Source of the DNA: Oscillospiraceae bacterium
Lineage (GTDB): Bacteria > Bacillota > Clostridia > Oscillospirales > Oscillospiraceae
DNA: 7,094 nucleotides
Assembly (NCBI GenBank): GCA_016296235.1
Contig: JAEDJR010000102.1
Location: forward strand, 1 to 7,094
Direction: 5' to 3'
The notes below the pieces were generated by a model. That model was not told the DNA's origin. It saw only the letters and a program-made list of their open reading frames with translations, and made no database searches. Every line of letters starts with the position of its first letter. Position 1 is the stretch's first letter. A program made the position numbers and the translations under genes. Of the stretch, positions 1 through 4,508 are shown one piece after another.

Positions 1-2
1 CA

Positions 3-19
3 GGCAGTGTCCAACTGCC
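3..19. repeat. Small hairpin downstream of prfA
   Basis: A perfect 6-bp inverted repeat, GGCAGT (3-8) and ACTGCC (14-19), with a 5-nt loop. It lies just past the prfA stop codon and next to the palindromic repeat at 21-48. Neither hairpin is followed by a T-run on the minus strand, so a factor-independent terminator for prfA is not demonstrated. It may instead be the outer part of the dispersed repeat, because an ACTGCCA-like string also precedes the copy at 3076-3103. Confidence 0.4.
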
Positions 20-20
20 A

Positions 21-48
21 CGGCGCGCCGGGGTCGTCGCGCCCTACA
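21..48 (+). repeat. Dispersed palindromic repeat, copy A
   Basis: A 28-bp unit ending in CCCTACA. Its core is a hairpin: GGCGCG (22-27) pairs with CGCGCC (38-43) around a 10-nt centre. It is 27/28 identical to the reverse complement of 1148-1175, and 24/28 identical to 3076-3103 in direct orientation. It starts 8 bp beyond the prfA stop codon. It could be an intergenic palindromic element, part of a MITE, or a transcript-end hairpin. No protein-coding mobile element accompanies it. Confidence 0.75.
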
Positions 49-56
49 AAGGGGGG

Positions 57-1124
57 TTATGCCTGTTTTTGCAGCTTCTCCGCCTGGTCGGCCGTGACCA
101 GGGCGTCGATGAGCTCGTCCAGGTCGCCGTCCATAATGGCGTCGATTTTATAGAGGGTCAGGCCGATGCGGTGGTCGGTAACCCGGCCCTGGGGGAAATT
201 ATAGGTGCGGATGCGCTCGTTGCGCATGCCGGTGCCCACCTGGCTGCGGCGCTCACTGGTGACGGCGTCGTTGACCCGGGCCTGCTCGATTTCATAGAGC
301 TTGGAGGCCAGCATCTGCATGCACCGCTCCCGGTTCTGCACCTGGCTGCGCTCCTCCTGGCAGGAAACCACAATGCCCGACGGCTTGTGGATCAGCCGCA
401 CGGCGGAGGAGGTCTTGTTGATGTGCTGACCACCGGCGCCGGAGGAACGGAACACCTGCATTTCAATGTCCTCGGGACGGATGTCCACATCCACGGCCTC
501 CATCTCCGGCAGTACCGCCACCGTGGCGGTGGAGGTGTGAACCCGGCCGCCGGACTCGGTCTCCGGCACCCGCTGCACCCGGTGGACGCCGGATTCGAAC
601 TTCAGCCGGGAATAGGCGCCCTCTCCGGAGATGATGAAATCCGCCTCCTTGACGCCGCCCAGCTCCGTCTCGTTGTAGTTGAGCAGCTCCACCCGGAAGC
701 CGTGCTTGTCGGCGTACATGGAGTACATGCGGAACAGGGAATGGGCGAACAGGGCGCTTTCCTCCCCGCCCACGCCGCCGCGAATCTCCACGATGACGTC
801 CTTATCGTCGTTGGGATCCCGGGGCAGCAGGAGAATCTTCAGCTGCTGCTCCAGGCTCTCCAGATCCTTTTTGGCCTGGGTGTATTCCTCCTGGCACAGC
901 TCCCGCATGTCCGCGTCCAGCTGGCCGTCCAGCATCTCCCGCAGGTCGCGGCTCTCCTGCAGGGTTTTCTGATACCGGCGGTAGGTTTCCACAATAGGCT
1001 CCAGCTGCTTCTGCTCCCGCAGGAGCTTGGTGGCGGCTTTGGGGTCGTTGTAAAAATCGGGCTGAGCGGCGCGTTCGGCCATTTCGGCGTAACGCTCTTC
1101 CACTAGCTTCAGTTTATCCAGCAT
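57..1124 (-). CDS. prfA: Peptide chain release factor 1 (RF1)
   Basis: Class I release factor that reads UAA and UAG in the ribosomal A site and triggers peptidyl-tRNA hydrolysis in the cytoplasm. The 355-residue length is normal for RF1. Residues 1 to about 100 form the charged helical N-terminal domain. Codon recognition lies around residues 175-200, with the RF1-type PxT tripeptide as PET at 187-189; RF2 has SPF here, which excludes RF2. The catalytic GGQ is at 231-233 within SSGAGGQHINKT; its glutamine is the usual target of PrmC, which is not in this window. The ATG is preceded by AAGGAGG at 1131-1137 with a 6-nt gap, and the stop is TAA. The gene follows rlmA on the same strand after 86 nt, so co-transcription from the rlmA promoter is likely. 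No separate promoter or clear terminator was found. Near-identical palindromes flank the gene at 21-48 and 1148-1175. Confidence 0.98.
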   Translation of the reverse strand: MLDKLKLVEERYAEMAERAAQPDFYNDPKAATKLLREQKQLEPIVETYRRYQKTLQESRDLREMLDGQLDADMRELCQEEYTQAKKDLESLEQQLKILLLPRDPNDDKDVIVEIRGGVGGEESALFAHSLFRMYSMYADKHGFRVELLNYNETELGGVKEADFIISGEGAYSRLKFESGVHRVQRVPETESGGRVHTSTATVAVLPEMEAVDVDIRPEDIEMQVFRSSGAGGQHINKTSSAVRLIHKPSGIVVSCQEERSQVQNRERCMQMLASKLYEIEQARVNDAVTSERRSQVGTGMRNERIRTYNFPQGRVTDHRIGLTLYKIDAIMDGDLDELIDALVTADQAEKLQKQA

Positions 1125-1147
1125 AGGGTGCCTCCTTGGGAATTCTC

Positions 1148-1175
1148 TGTAGGGCGCGGCGACCCCGGCGCGCCG
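1148..1175 (-). repeat. Dispersed palindromic repeat, copy B (inverted relative to A)
   Basis: The reverse complement of this stretch matches copy A (21-48) at 27 of 28 positions. The only difference is C for T in the centre, so the hairpin stem is unchanged. It lies between the rlmA stop and the prfA ribosome binding site. A related half-unit in the opposite orientation at about 1200-1216 (GGTCG...GCCCTACG) suggests a TGTAGGG...CCCTAC-ended element of about 70 bp, at 1148-1216, between the two genes. Confidence 0.75.
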
Positions 1176-1204
1176 TTTTGACAGTGCATACGGCGACTGG
1201 TCGA

Positions 1205-1220
1205 CCTGCCCTACGGCAGG
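1205..1220. repeat. Hairpin across the rlmA stop codon
   Basis: CCTGCC (1205-1210) and GGCAGG (1215-1220) form a perfect 6-bp stem with a 4-nt loop containing most of the TAG stop of rlmA (CTA, 1211-1213, on the plus strand). There is no T-run on the minus strand, so it is probably not an efficient terminator. Part of it overlaps the half-unit of the CCCTACA repeat family. Confidence 0.4.
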
Positions 1221-2014
1221 GTGTAAAGGTTCAAAATCACCTGAGCGGTGTCGGTCAGCCGGTCTGCAGCATGGAGCCGGGCGGCGCCCTCCTTGGAGAT
1301 GCGCCAGAAGTGGGGCGTCATGCTCAGCAGGTTCCGCACCTGCCGGGGCTCGTCCAGGGTGAAGGTGAATTCAAGGGTACGGCTGTCCGTCAGCCGGAAA
1401 CCGGCCAGATCGGGGTGCAGCTGCTTTTCCTTGCGGAGCAGCTCCGGATAGATGATGGACTTGAGGCCCAGCAGGTGATCCGGCCCGGCCAGCACCTGCA
1501 GAAACCAGCCGCCGGGGCGCAGCACCCGGGCGAATTCCTGCTCCGCCGTCAGGGCGAACATGGACAGAACGCCGTCAAAGCTCCCGCCGGGGAAGGGCAG
1601 GGCCGCCGCCGTGGCCGTGAGCCACAGGGCCTGCTTGTTCCGCACAGCCGCATAGCGGACGGCGTCCTTGGAGATATCCACACCGGCAAATTCCGTCCGT
1701 GGCAGGGATTGCTGCAGCTGGGTGAGATAGTAGCCCTCGCCGCAGCCGGCGTCCAGCACGGCCCGGGGCGCCAGGGGCACGATCATGGCCCGAAGGGCTT
1801 CGGCAATGGGCCCATAGAAGCCGCCGTCCAGAAACTCCTTCCGGGCGGCCACCTGATCCCGGGTGTCGCCGGGGTGGCGGGCGTGCTTGCGGTCCACGGT
1901 CAGCAGATTCACATAGCCCTGCCGGGCAATATCAAAGCTGTGGCGGCTGCCGCACTGCCAGCTGTGTTCCAGCCGGGTCAGGGGCTGTCCGCAGACGGGA
2001 CACAAAAGCTCCAT
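1211..2014 (-). CDS. rlmA: 23S rRNA (guanine-N1) methyltransferase, RlmA family
   Basis: SAM-dependent enzyme that methylates N1 of a guanine in 23S rRNA helix 35 by the peptide exit tunnel. The target is G745 for Gram-negative RlmA(I) and G748 for the Gram-positive RlmA(II)/TlrB type; which applies cannot be read from the sequence, though the host suggests RlmA(II). The protein has 267 residues. An N-terminal zinc ribbon with C5, C8, C21 and H25 is followed by the family block RQGYVNLL (31-38) and PGD (48-50). The class I SAM site includes LDAGCGEGYY (87-96) and the acidic D113 in GVDIS. A C-terminal MTPHFWR block also fits E. coli RlmA as remembered. I chose the ATG at 2012-2014 over a farther upstream in-frame ATG because GGAGG (2022-2026) lies 7 nt before it, the zinc ribbon starts there, and the longer form would run through the promoter. 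Likely first gene of an rlmA-prfA transcript. Confidence 0.93.
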   Translation of the reverse strand: MELLCPVCGQPLTRLEHSWQCGSRHSFDIARQGYVNLLTVDRKHARHPGDTRDQVAARKEFLDGGFYGPIAEALRAMIVPLAPRAVLDAGCGEGYYLTQLQQSLPRTEFAGVDISKDAVRYAAVRNKQALWLTATAAALPFPGGSFDGVLSMFALTAEQEFARVLRPGGWFLQVLAGPDHLLGLKSIIYPELLRKEKQLHPDLAGFRLTDSRTLEFTFTLDEPRQVRNLLSMTPHFWRISKEGAARLHAADRLTDTAQVILNLYTLP

Positions 2015-2021
2015 GCCGTCG

Positions 2022-2026
2022 CCTCC
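2022..2026 (-). promoter_or_regulatory. Ribosome binding site fixing the rlmA start
   Basis: On the minus strand, GGAGG sits 7 nt before the ATG at 2012-2014. It selects the 267-residue form over a 303-residue reading that begins at 2122 and has no comparable site. Confidence 0.8.
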
Positions 2027-2039
2027 ATTCCAACATTCT

Positions 2040-2068
2040 ATTCTACTGTATTTTTGCGGAAAGGTCAA
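2040..2068 (-). promoter_or_regulatory. Sigma-A-type promoter for rlmA-prfA
   Basis: On the minus strand, TTGACC (2063-2068) and TAGAAT (2040-2045) are each one base off the -35 and -10 consensus and are separated by exactly 17 nt. The predicted transcription start is near 2033, giving a leader of about 20 nt that holds the rlmA ribosome binding site. A second overlapping TAGAAT at 2035-2040 gives an alternative -10 with a longer spacer. Confidence 0.75.
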
Positions 2069-2111
2069 ACCCTGCCAGGAAAAACCTGCAGTATTATTTT
2101 TAAAAAAGCGC

Positions 2112-2127
2112 AGAATACCCATATTCT
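2112..2127. promoter_or_regulatory. Palindrome, possible operator, upstream of the deacetylase
   Basis: AGAATA (2112-2117) and TATTCT (2122-2127) form a perfect 6-bp inverted repeat with a CCCA centre, 19 nt before the deacetylase ATG. TATTCT could itself be a weak -10, with TTTAAA (2099-2104) as a weak -35 at 17-nt spacing. The dyad would then overlap the deacetylase promoter. This is inference from position; no regulator for it is recognised. Confidence 0.35.
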
Positions 2128-2146
2128 TTGAAAAGGGAATGAGACT

Positions 2147-2818
2147 ATGCGCCGATTGATGCCTGTTTTTCTGGCTCTATCCCTGTTGCTGCCCCAGCCG
2201 CAGCCGCCGAAAGGCTTTATTGCGCTGACCTTTGACGATGGACCCTCCGGAAAAATCACCCGGCGGCTCCTGCAGGGCCTGGAGGAGCGGCAGGTACAGG
2301 CCACCTTTTTTCTGTGCTGCTACCGGATGGAGCAGTATCCCCAGGTGCTGACGGAGATCGTGGAAGGCGGTCATGAAATCGGCCTGCACAGCTGCGCCCA
2401 CCGCTACATGAACCGCATGACCGCAGAGGAGATCCGGGCCGACCTGGAAAGCTGTACGGAGATGCTGGAGGAATACACGGGCCTGACGGCCAATCTGTTC
2501 CGGCCGCCTGGCGGACTCTACAACGATGCGCTGCTGGAGGAAGCGAAGGAGGCGGGGCTGGCGCTGATTCTATGGTCGGTGGATCCCAACGACTGGGATC
2601 CCAATAACCAGGGCCATGTGGCGCCCTATCTGAAGTCCCACACAGGCGCCGGGGATATCGTCCTGCTCCACGATTTGTATCTCAACTCTGTGAACGCGGC
2701 CCTGCAGCTCATCGACTGTCTCCAGGCCCAGGGCTACCGGTTCTGCACCGTCTCCCAACTGGCGGAGCAAAGCGGCGTAACCCTGGAGCCGGGACAGGTG
2801 TACCGGAAATTTGAATAA
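2147..2818 (+). CDS. Polysaccharide deacetylase (NodB/CE4), secreted or membrane-anchored
   Basis: Metal-dependent carbohydrate esterase, expected to remove N- or O-acetyl groups from peptidoglycan or another surface glycan outside the membrane. The protein has 223 residues. The N-terminus (RR followed by a hydrophobic run, residues about 4-15) looks like a short signal peptide or anchor; no lipobox or clear AXA cleavage site is visible. The NodB motifs occur in order: TFDDGP (28-33, catalytic D30 and metal ligand D31), HSCAH (81-85, metal ligands H81 and H85), RPPGG (119-123), LWSVDPNDW (142-150) and LLHD (173-176). All catalytic residues appear present. The third motif has Gly where RPPYG enzymes have Tyr. 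The ATG at 2147 is preceded by a modest AAGGG (2133-2137). The gene is monocistronic, diverges from rlmA, and ends at a strong hairpin terminator. The substrate cannot be assigned; a PdaA/PdaB-like peptidoglycan role is one option. Confidence 0.9.
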   Translation: MRRLMPVFLALSLLLPQPQPPKGFIALTFDDGPSGKITRRLLQGLEERQVQATFFLCCYRMEQYPQVLTEIVEGGHEIGLHSCAHRYMNRMTAEEIRADLESCTEMLEEYTGLTANLFRPPGGLYNDALLEEAKEAGLALILWSVDPNDWDPNNQGHVAPYLKSHTGAGDIVLLHDLYLNSVNAALQLIDCLQAQGYRFCTVSQLAEQSGVTLEPGQVYRKFE

Positions 2819-2819
2819 A

Positions 2820-2856
2820 AAAACGCGTACTGCTGTCGACTTGCAGTACGCGTTTT
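2820..2856 (+). terminator. Rho-independent terminator after the deacetylase
   Basis: A perfect 14-bp inverted repeat, AAAACGCGTACTGC (2820-2833) and GCAGTACGCGTTTT (2843-2856), with a 9-nt loop, begins 2 nt after the deacetylase stop. The stem has a GC-rich core and ends in TTTT. The A-run on the left arm gives a T-run on the other strand, so it may act in both directions. Confidence 0.85.
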
Positions 2857-2910
2857 AGCTTGGGGTGGTCGTGGCAGGCAAGCGGACAGGCCGCCCAACA
2901 GACAAAATGC

Positions 2911-2964
2911 CTACGCCACGCGATGTGCGTGGCTACCCTGCTGACACCCGGTATCAGAAACCAT
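2911..2964 (-). CDS. Possible micro-ORF (17 aa), unrecognised
   Basis: On the minus strand, AAAGGAGG (2973-2980) is a near-ideal ribosome binding site 8 nt before an ATG at 2962-2964. That ATG opens a 17-codon frame, MVSDTGCQQGSHAHRVA, ending in TAG. An upstream in-frame ATG (2968-2970) lies only 2 nt from the binding site. TATAAT occurs at 2986-2991 on this strand, but no matching -35 lies at normal spacing. The 3' half of the frame overlaps the palindrome at 2915-2933. The strong binding site followed by ATGGTTTCT recalls the start of short holin-like type I toxin genes in Firmicutes, but the required hydrophobic helix is absent. It could be a decayed toxin, a leader peptide, or chance. Confidence 0.25.
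   Translation of the reverse strand: MVSDTGCQQGSHAHRVA
2915..2933. repeat. Strong small palindrome
   Basis: GCCACGC (2915-2921) and GCGTGGC (2927-2933) form a perfect 7-bp stem with a 5-nt loop. Neither strand has a T-run directly after it, so it is not an obvious terminator. It sits within a GC-rich stretch that extends back to about 2860 and may be part of a further dispersed element. Function unknown. Confidence 0.5.
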
Positions 2965-3075
2965 AGCCATCGCCTCCTTTATCATATTATATGTCAAAGG
3001 TCAAAAAGGGTGATGAACAAACTGTAAATTTGCGGCCGGCTTACGCTGTCATCCTGTGTGGAATGGACTGCCAGC

Positions 3076-3103
3076 CGGGCCGCCGGGGTCGTCGGCCCCT
3101 ACA
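3076..3103 (+). repeat. Dispersed palindromic repeat, copy C
   Basis: Same 28-bp unit as copy A, in the same orientation, with four differences, all in the stem. GGGCCG (3077-3082) pairs with CGGCCC (3093-3098), where copy A has GGCGCG and CGCGCC. The four changes form two compensated base pairs, so the hairpin is kept while its sequence changes. The unit again ends in CCCTACA. It lies about 80 nt upstream of the promoter of the GntR-ABC operon. Confidence 0.7.
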
Positions 3104-3179
3104 AGGCCTTGGCGTATAAAAACGCGCTGCTGTAGGTACGGCAAGCCTCTGCAAGACGTTATCAGAAAAAACTTGACCG

Positions 3180-3208
3180 TTGACAAGGAGCGTTCTCTGG
3201 GATATACT
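3180..3208 (+). promoter_or_regulatory. Sigma-A promoter of the GntR-ABC operon
   Basis: A consensus TTGACA (3180-3185) and near-consensus TATACT (3203-3208) are separated by 17 nt. The predicted start is near 3215, giving a leader of about 40 nt. A second TTGAC lies 7 nt before the -35. This is the strongest promoter visible in the window, and a repressor would be expected to hold it in check. Confidence 0.85.
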
Positions 3209-3231
3209 GAGTGTATTAAATCAATTAACAC
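3204..3231. promoter_or_regulatory. Possible operator dyads over the -10 and start site
   Basis: ATAC (3204-3207) and GTAT (3213-3216) form a dyad with a 5-nt centre overlapping the -10. Next to it, GTGTATTAA (3211-3219) and TTAACAC (3225-3231) form a second imperfect dyad with a two-base insertion. YtrA-type regulators commonly repress their own operons, so this is a sensible operator position, but the match is inferred from symmetry only. Confidence 0.35.
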
Positions 3232-3253
3232 ATAAAAGAGGGGAGGAGAAGCC

Positions 3254-3628
3254 GTGATCAGCATCAATGCCAGGGATCCGCGTCCCATCTATGTGCAGAT
3301 CAAAGAGGGCCTCTGCCGTCTGATTCTCACCGGTGCGCTGGCGGAGGGAGAGCGTCTGCCCAGCGTCCGGGAGCTGGCCATGGAGCTGACCATCAACCCC
3401 AATACCATTCAGCGGGCCTACCGGGAAATGGAAAGCGAGGGCTTTATCTATTCCATGACCGGCAAGGGATCCTTTGTGGCGCCGCTGCGGGAGGTGGATC
3501 AGGGCCGCCGCATGGCCAAGATGACGGAATTCCGGTCAGCGGCCCTGGAACTGCTGCAGCTGGGCACCACCCGCCAGGAGCTGACTGCCATATTGGAGGA
3601 GCTGGAACAGGAGGGAAACCATGATTGA
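3254..3628 (+). CDS. GntR-family transcriptional regulator, YtrA subfamily
   Basis: DNA-binding repressor expected to control its own operon in response to a cell-envelope signal or ligand. The protein has 124 residues. Positions about 10-76 form the GntR winged helix, with PIYVQIKEGL, LPSVRELA, the recognition helix NPNTIQRAYREME, and the wing GFIYSMTGKGSFV. The remaining ~45 residues are a short helical tail, typical of the YtrA subfamily and too small for a FadR, HutC or MocR ligand domain. The start is GTG at 3254, with GGAGG at 3242-3246 and a 7-nt gap; no better ATG is available. The stop lies inside the ATPase gene, an 8-nt overlap (ATGATTGA). GntR(YtrA)-ATPase-permease order is a well-known Firmicute arrangement. 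The ligand is unknown. Confidence 0.92.
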   Translation: MISINARDPRPIYVQIKEGLCRLILTGALAEGERLPSVRELAMELTINPNTIQRAYREMESEGFIYSMTGKGSFVAPLREVDQGRRMAKMTEFRSAALELLQLGTTRQELTAILEELEQEGNHD

Positions 3629-4508
3629 AGTCAAGAATATATCCAAGAGCTTTGATGGATTCAAAGCCCTGGACAACCTGTCCCTGACCATTCCCCGGGG
3701 GGCGGTTTACGGCCTGGTGGGCCCCAACGGCGCGGGGAAATCCACGCTGATCCGCCATCTCATGGGCATCTACCGGCCCGACAGCGGCACGATCACCGTG
3801 GACGGCCAGCCGGTCTATGAGAATCCGGCGGTGAAAACCACCATGCTCTGCATTCCCGATGAAATTTTCTATAACACCGGCGACACGATCCGGGATCTGA
3901 AATCCCTGTACAAGGGCGTCTACCCGACCTTCGACCAGGAGCGGTTTGAGCGGCTGCGGGACGTGTTCCAGCTGGACGGGAAAAAGCCTGTGCGCCGGTT
4001 TTCCAAAGGTATGCAGAAGCAGGCGGCGTTCTGGCTGGCCATTTCCTGCCGGCCGGAGATTCTGGTGCTGGATGAGCCGGTGGACGGCCTGGATCCGGTC
4101 ATGCGCCGCCAGATCATGAGCCTGATTCTGGAGGATGTGGCGGAAAACGGCACCACGGTGCTGGTGTCCTCCCACAACCTGCGGGAGCTGGAGGATATCT
4201 GCGACCATGTGGGCATCATGCACCGGGGGAGCATGATGCTGGAGCGGTCCCTGTCGGCCCTGCAGGACAACATGGTCAAGGTGCAGCTGGTCATGGAGCA
4301 GCCCCTTCCCCAGGAGCTGCGGGTGGTTCACCATTCCAGCGTGGGCCGGGTGCAGACCATCATTGCCCGTGGCAGCGCCGAAGAGGTGGAGACGATCCTG
4401 AACCGCTGCAACCCGCTGCTGTGCGACGTGCTGCCCCTGTCCCTGGAGGAAGTGTTTATCTACGAGCTGGGAGGTGTGGACTATGAAGTCAAGAACATCC
4501 TGCTGTAA
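3621..4508 (+). CDS. ABC transporter ATP-binding protein (YtrB/CcmA-like exporter type)
   Basis: Cytoplasmic ATPase that powers the permease encoded next. The protein has 295 residues. Walker A is GPNGAGKST (34-42), Walker B is ILVLDEP (147-153) with catalytic E152, the D-loop is GLDP, and the switch histidine is H185 in VSSHNL. The signature is SKGMQ (128-132) rather than LSGGQ, and the usual Q-loop position reads CIPDE (77-81) with no glutamine. Both are common in GntR-linked exporter ATPases, and ATP hydrolysis should be intact. The last ~80 residues form a C-terminal extension after the ATPase core, as in exporter ATPases of this type. AGGAGGG (3609-3615) lies just upstream, inside the regulator gene. 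It overlaps the regulator by 8 nt and the permease by 26 nt. The transported substrate is not readable. Confidence 0.95.
   Translation: MIEVKNISKSFDGFKALDNLSLTIPRGAVYGLVGPNGAGKSTLIRHLMGIYRPDSGTITVDGQPVYENPAVKTTMLCIPDEIFYNTGDTIRDLKSLYKGVYPTFDQERFERLRDVFQLDGKKPVRRFSKGMQKQAAFWLAISCRPEILVLDEPVDGLDPVMRRQIMSLILEDVAENGTTVLVSSHNLRELEDICDHVGIMHRGSMMLERSLSALQDNMVKVQLVMEQPLPQELRVVHHSSVGRVQTIIARGSAEEVETILNRCNPLLCDVLPLSLEEVFIYELGGVDYEVKNILL
4469..4474 (+). promoter_or_regulatory. Ribosome binding site choosing the permease start
   Basis: GGGAGG lies inside the 3' end of the ATPase gene, 8 nt before the ATG at 4483. It favours that ATG over the in-frame GTG at 4474, which overlaps the binding site itself. 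Confidence 0.75.

Larger units (their letters stand above)
2857..3253. other. Non-coding intergenic region between deacetylase and ABC operon
   Basis: About 400 nt with no convincing full-length gene on either strand. In order it holds a GC-rich stretch with a small GCGG...CCGC stem (2882-2894), a strong 7-bp palindrome (2915-2933), a minus-strand micro-ORF with a good ribosome binding site (2911-2964), an AT-rich patch (2978-3010), a copy of the dispersed 28-bp repeat (3076-3103), and the promoter and leader of the GntR-ABC operon (3180-3253). I recognise no riboswitch or known small RNA. Confidence 0.6.

Noticed and set aside
69..1106. Long plus-strand open frame opposite prfA
   Set aside because: Its translation is low-complexity and rich in Leu, Gly, His and Val, with no domain. 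It is the mirror of a GC-rich real gene (RF1) on the other strand.
2581..2604. Direct repeat GGATCCCAA twice within 24 bp in the deacetylase
   Set aside because: It encodes DPNDWDPN in the normal fourth NodB motif region. It is short and in frame, so a local coding coincidence or small duplication, not a mobile signature.
2986..2991. Minus-strand TATAAT as a full promoter for the micro-ORF
   Set aside because: No acceptable -35 lies 16-18 nt upstream. The nearby TTGACA directly abuts the TATAAT, so the pair cannot work together.
3118..3133. AAAACGCG-CTGCTGT string resembling the terminator left arm at 2820-2836
   Set aside because: The similarity needs a two-base gap, covers only about 15 bases, and no matching right arm follows, so it is probably coincidence.
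2857..3253. Riboswitch or T-box leader before the GntR operon
   Set aside because: The predicted transcript start near 3215 leaves only about 40 nt of leader, too short for such an element, and the upstream stems match no class I know.
3444..4334. 296-codon minus-strand open frame opposite the GntR/ATPase genes
   Set aside because: The plus strand carries clear GntR and ABC ATPase motifs. The minus frame has His/Gln-rich shadow composition and no recognisable domain.
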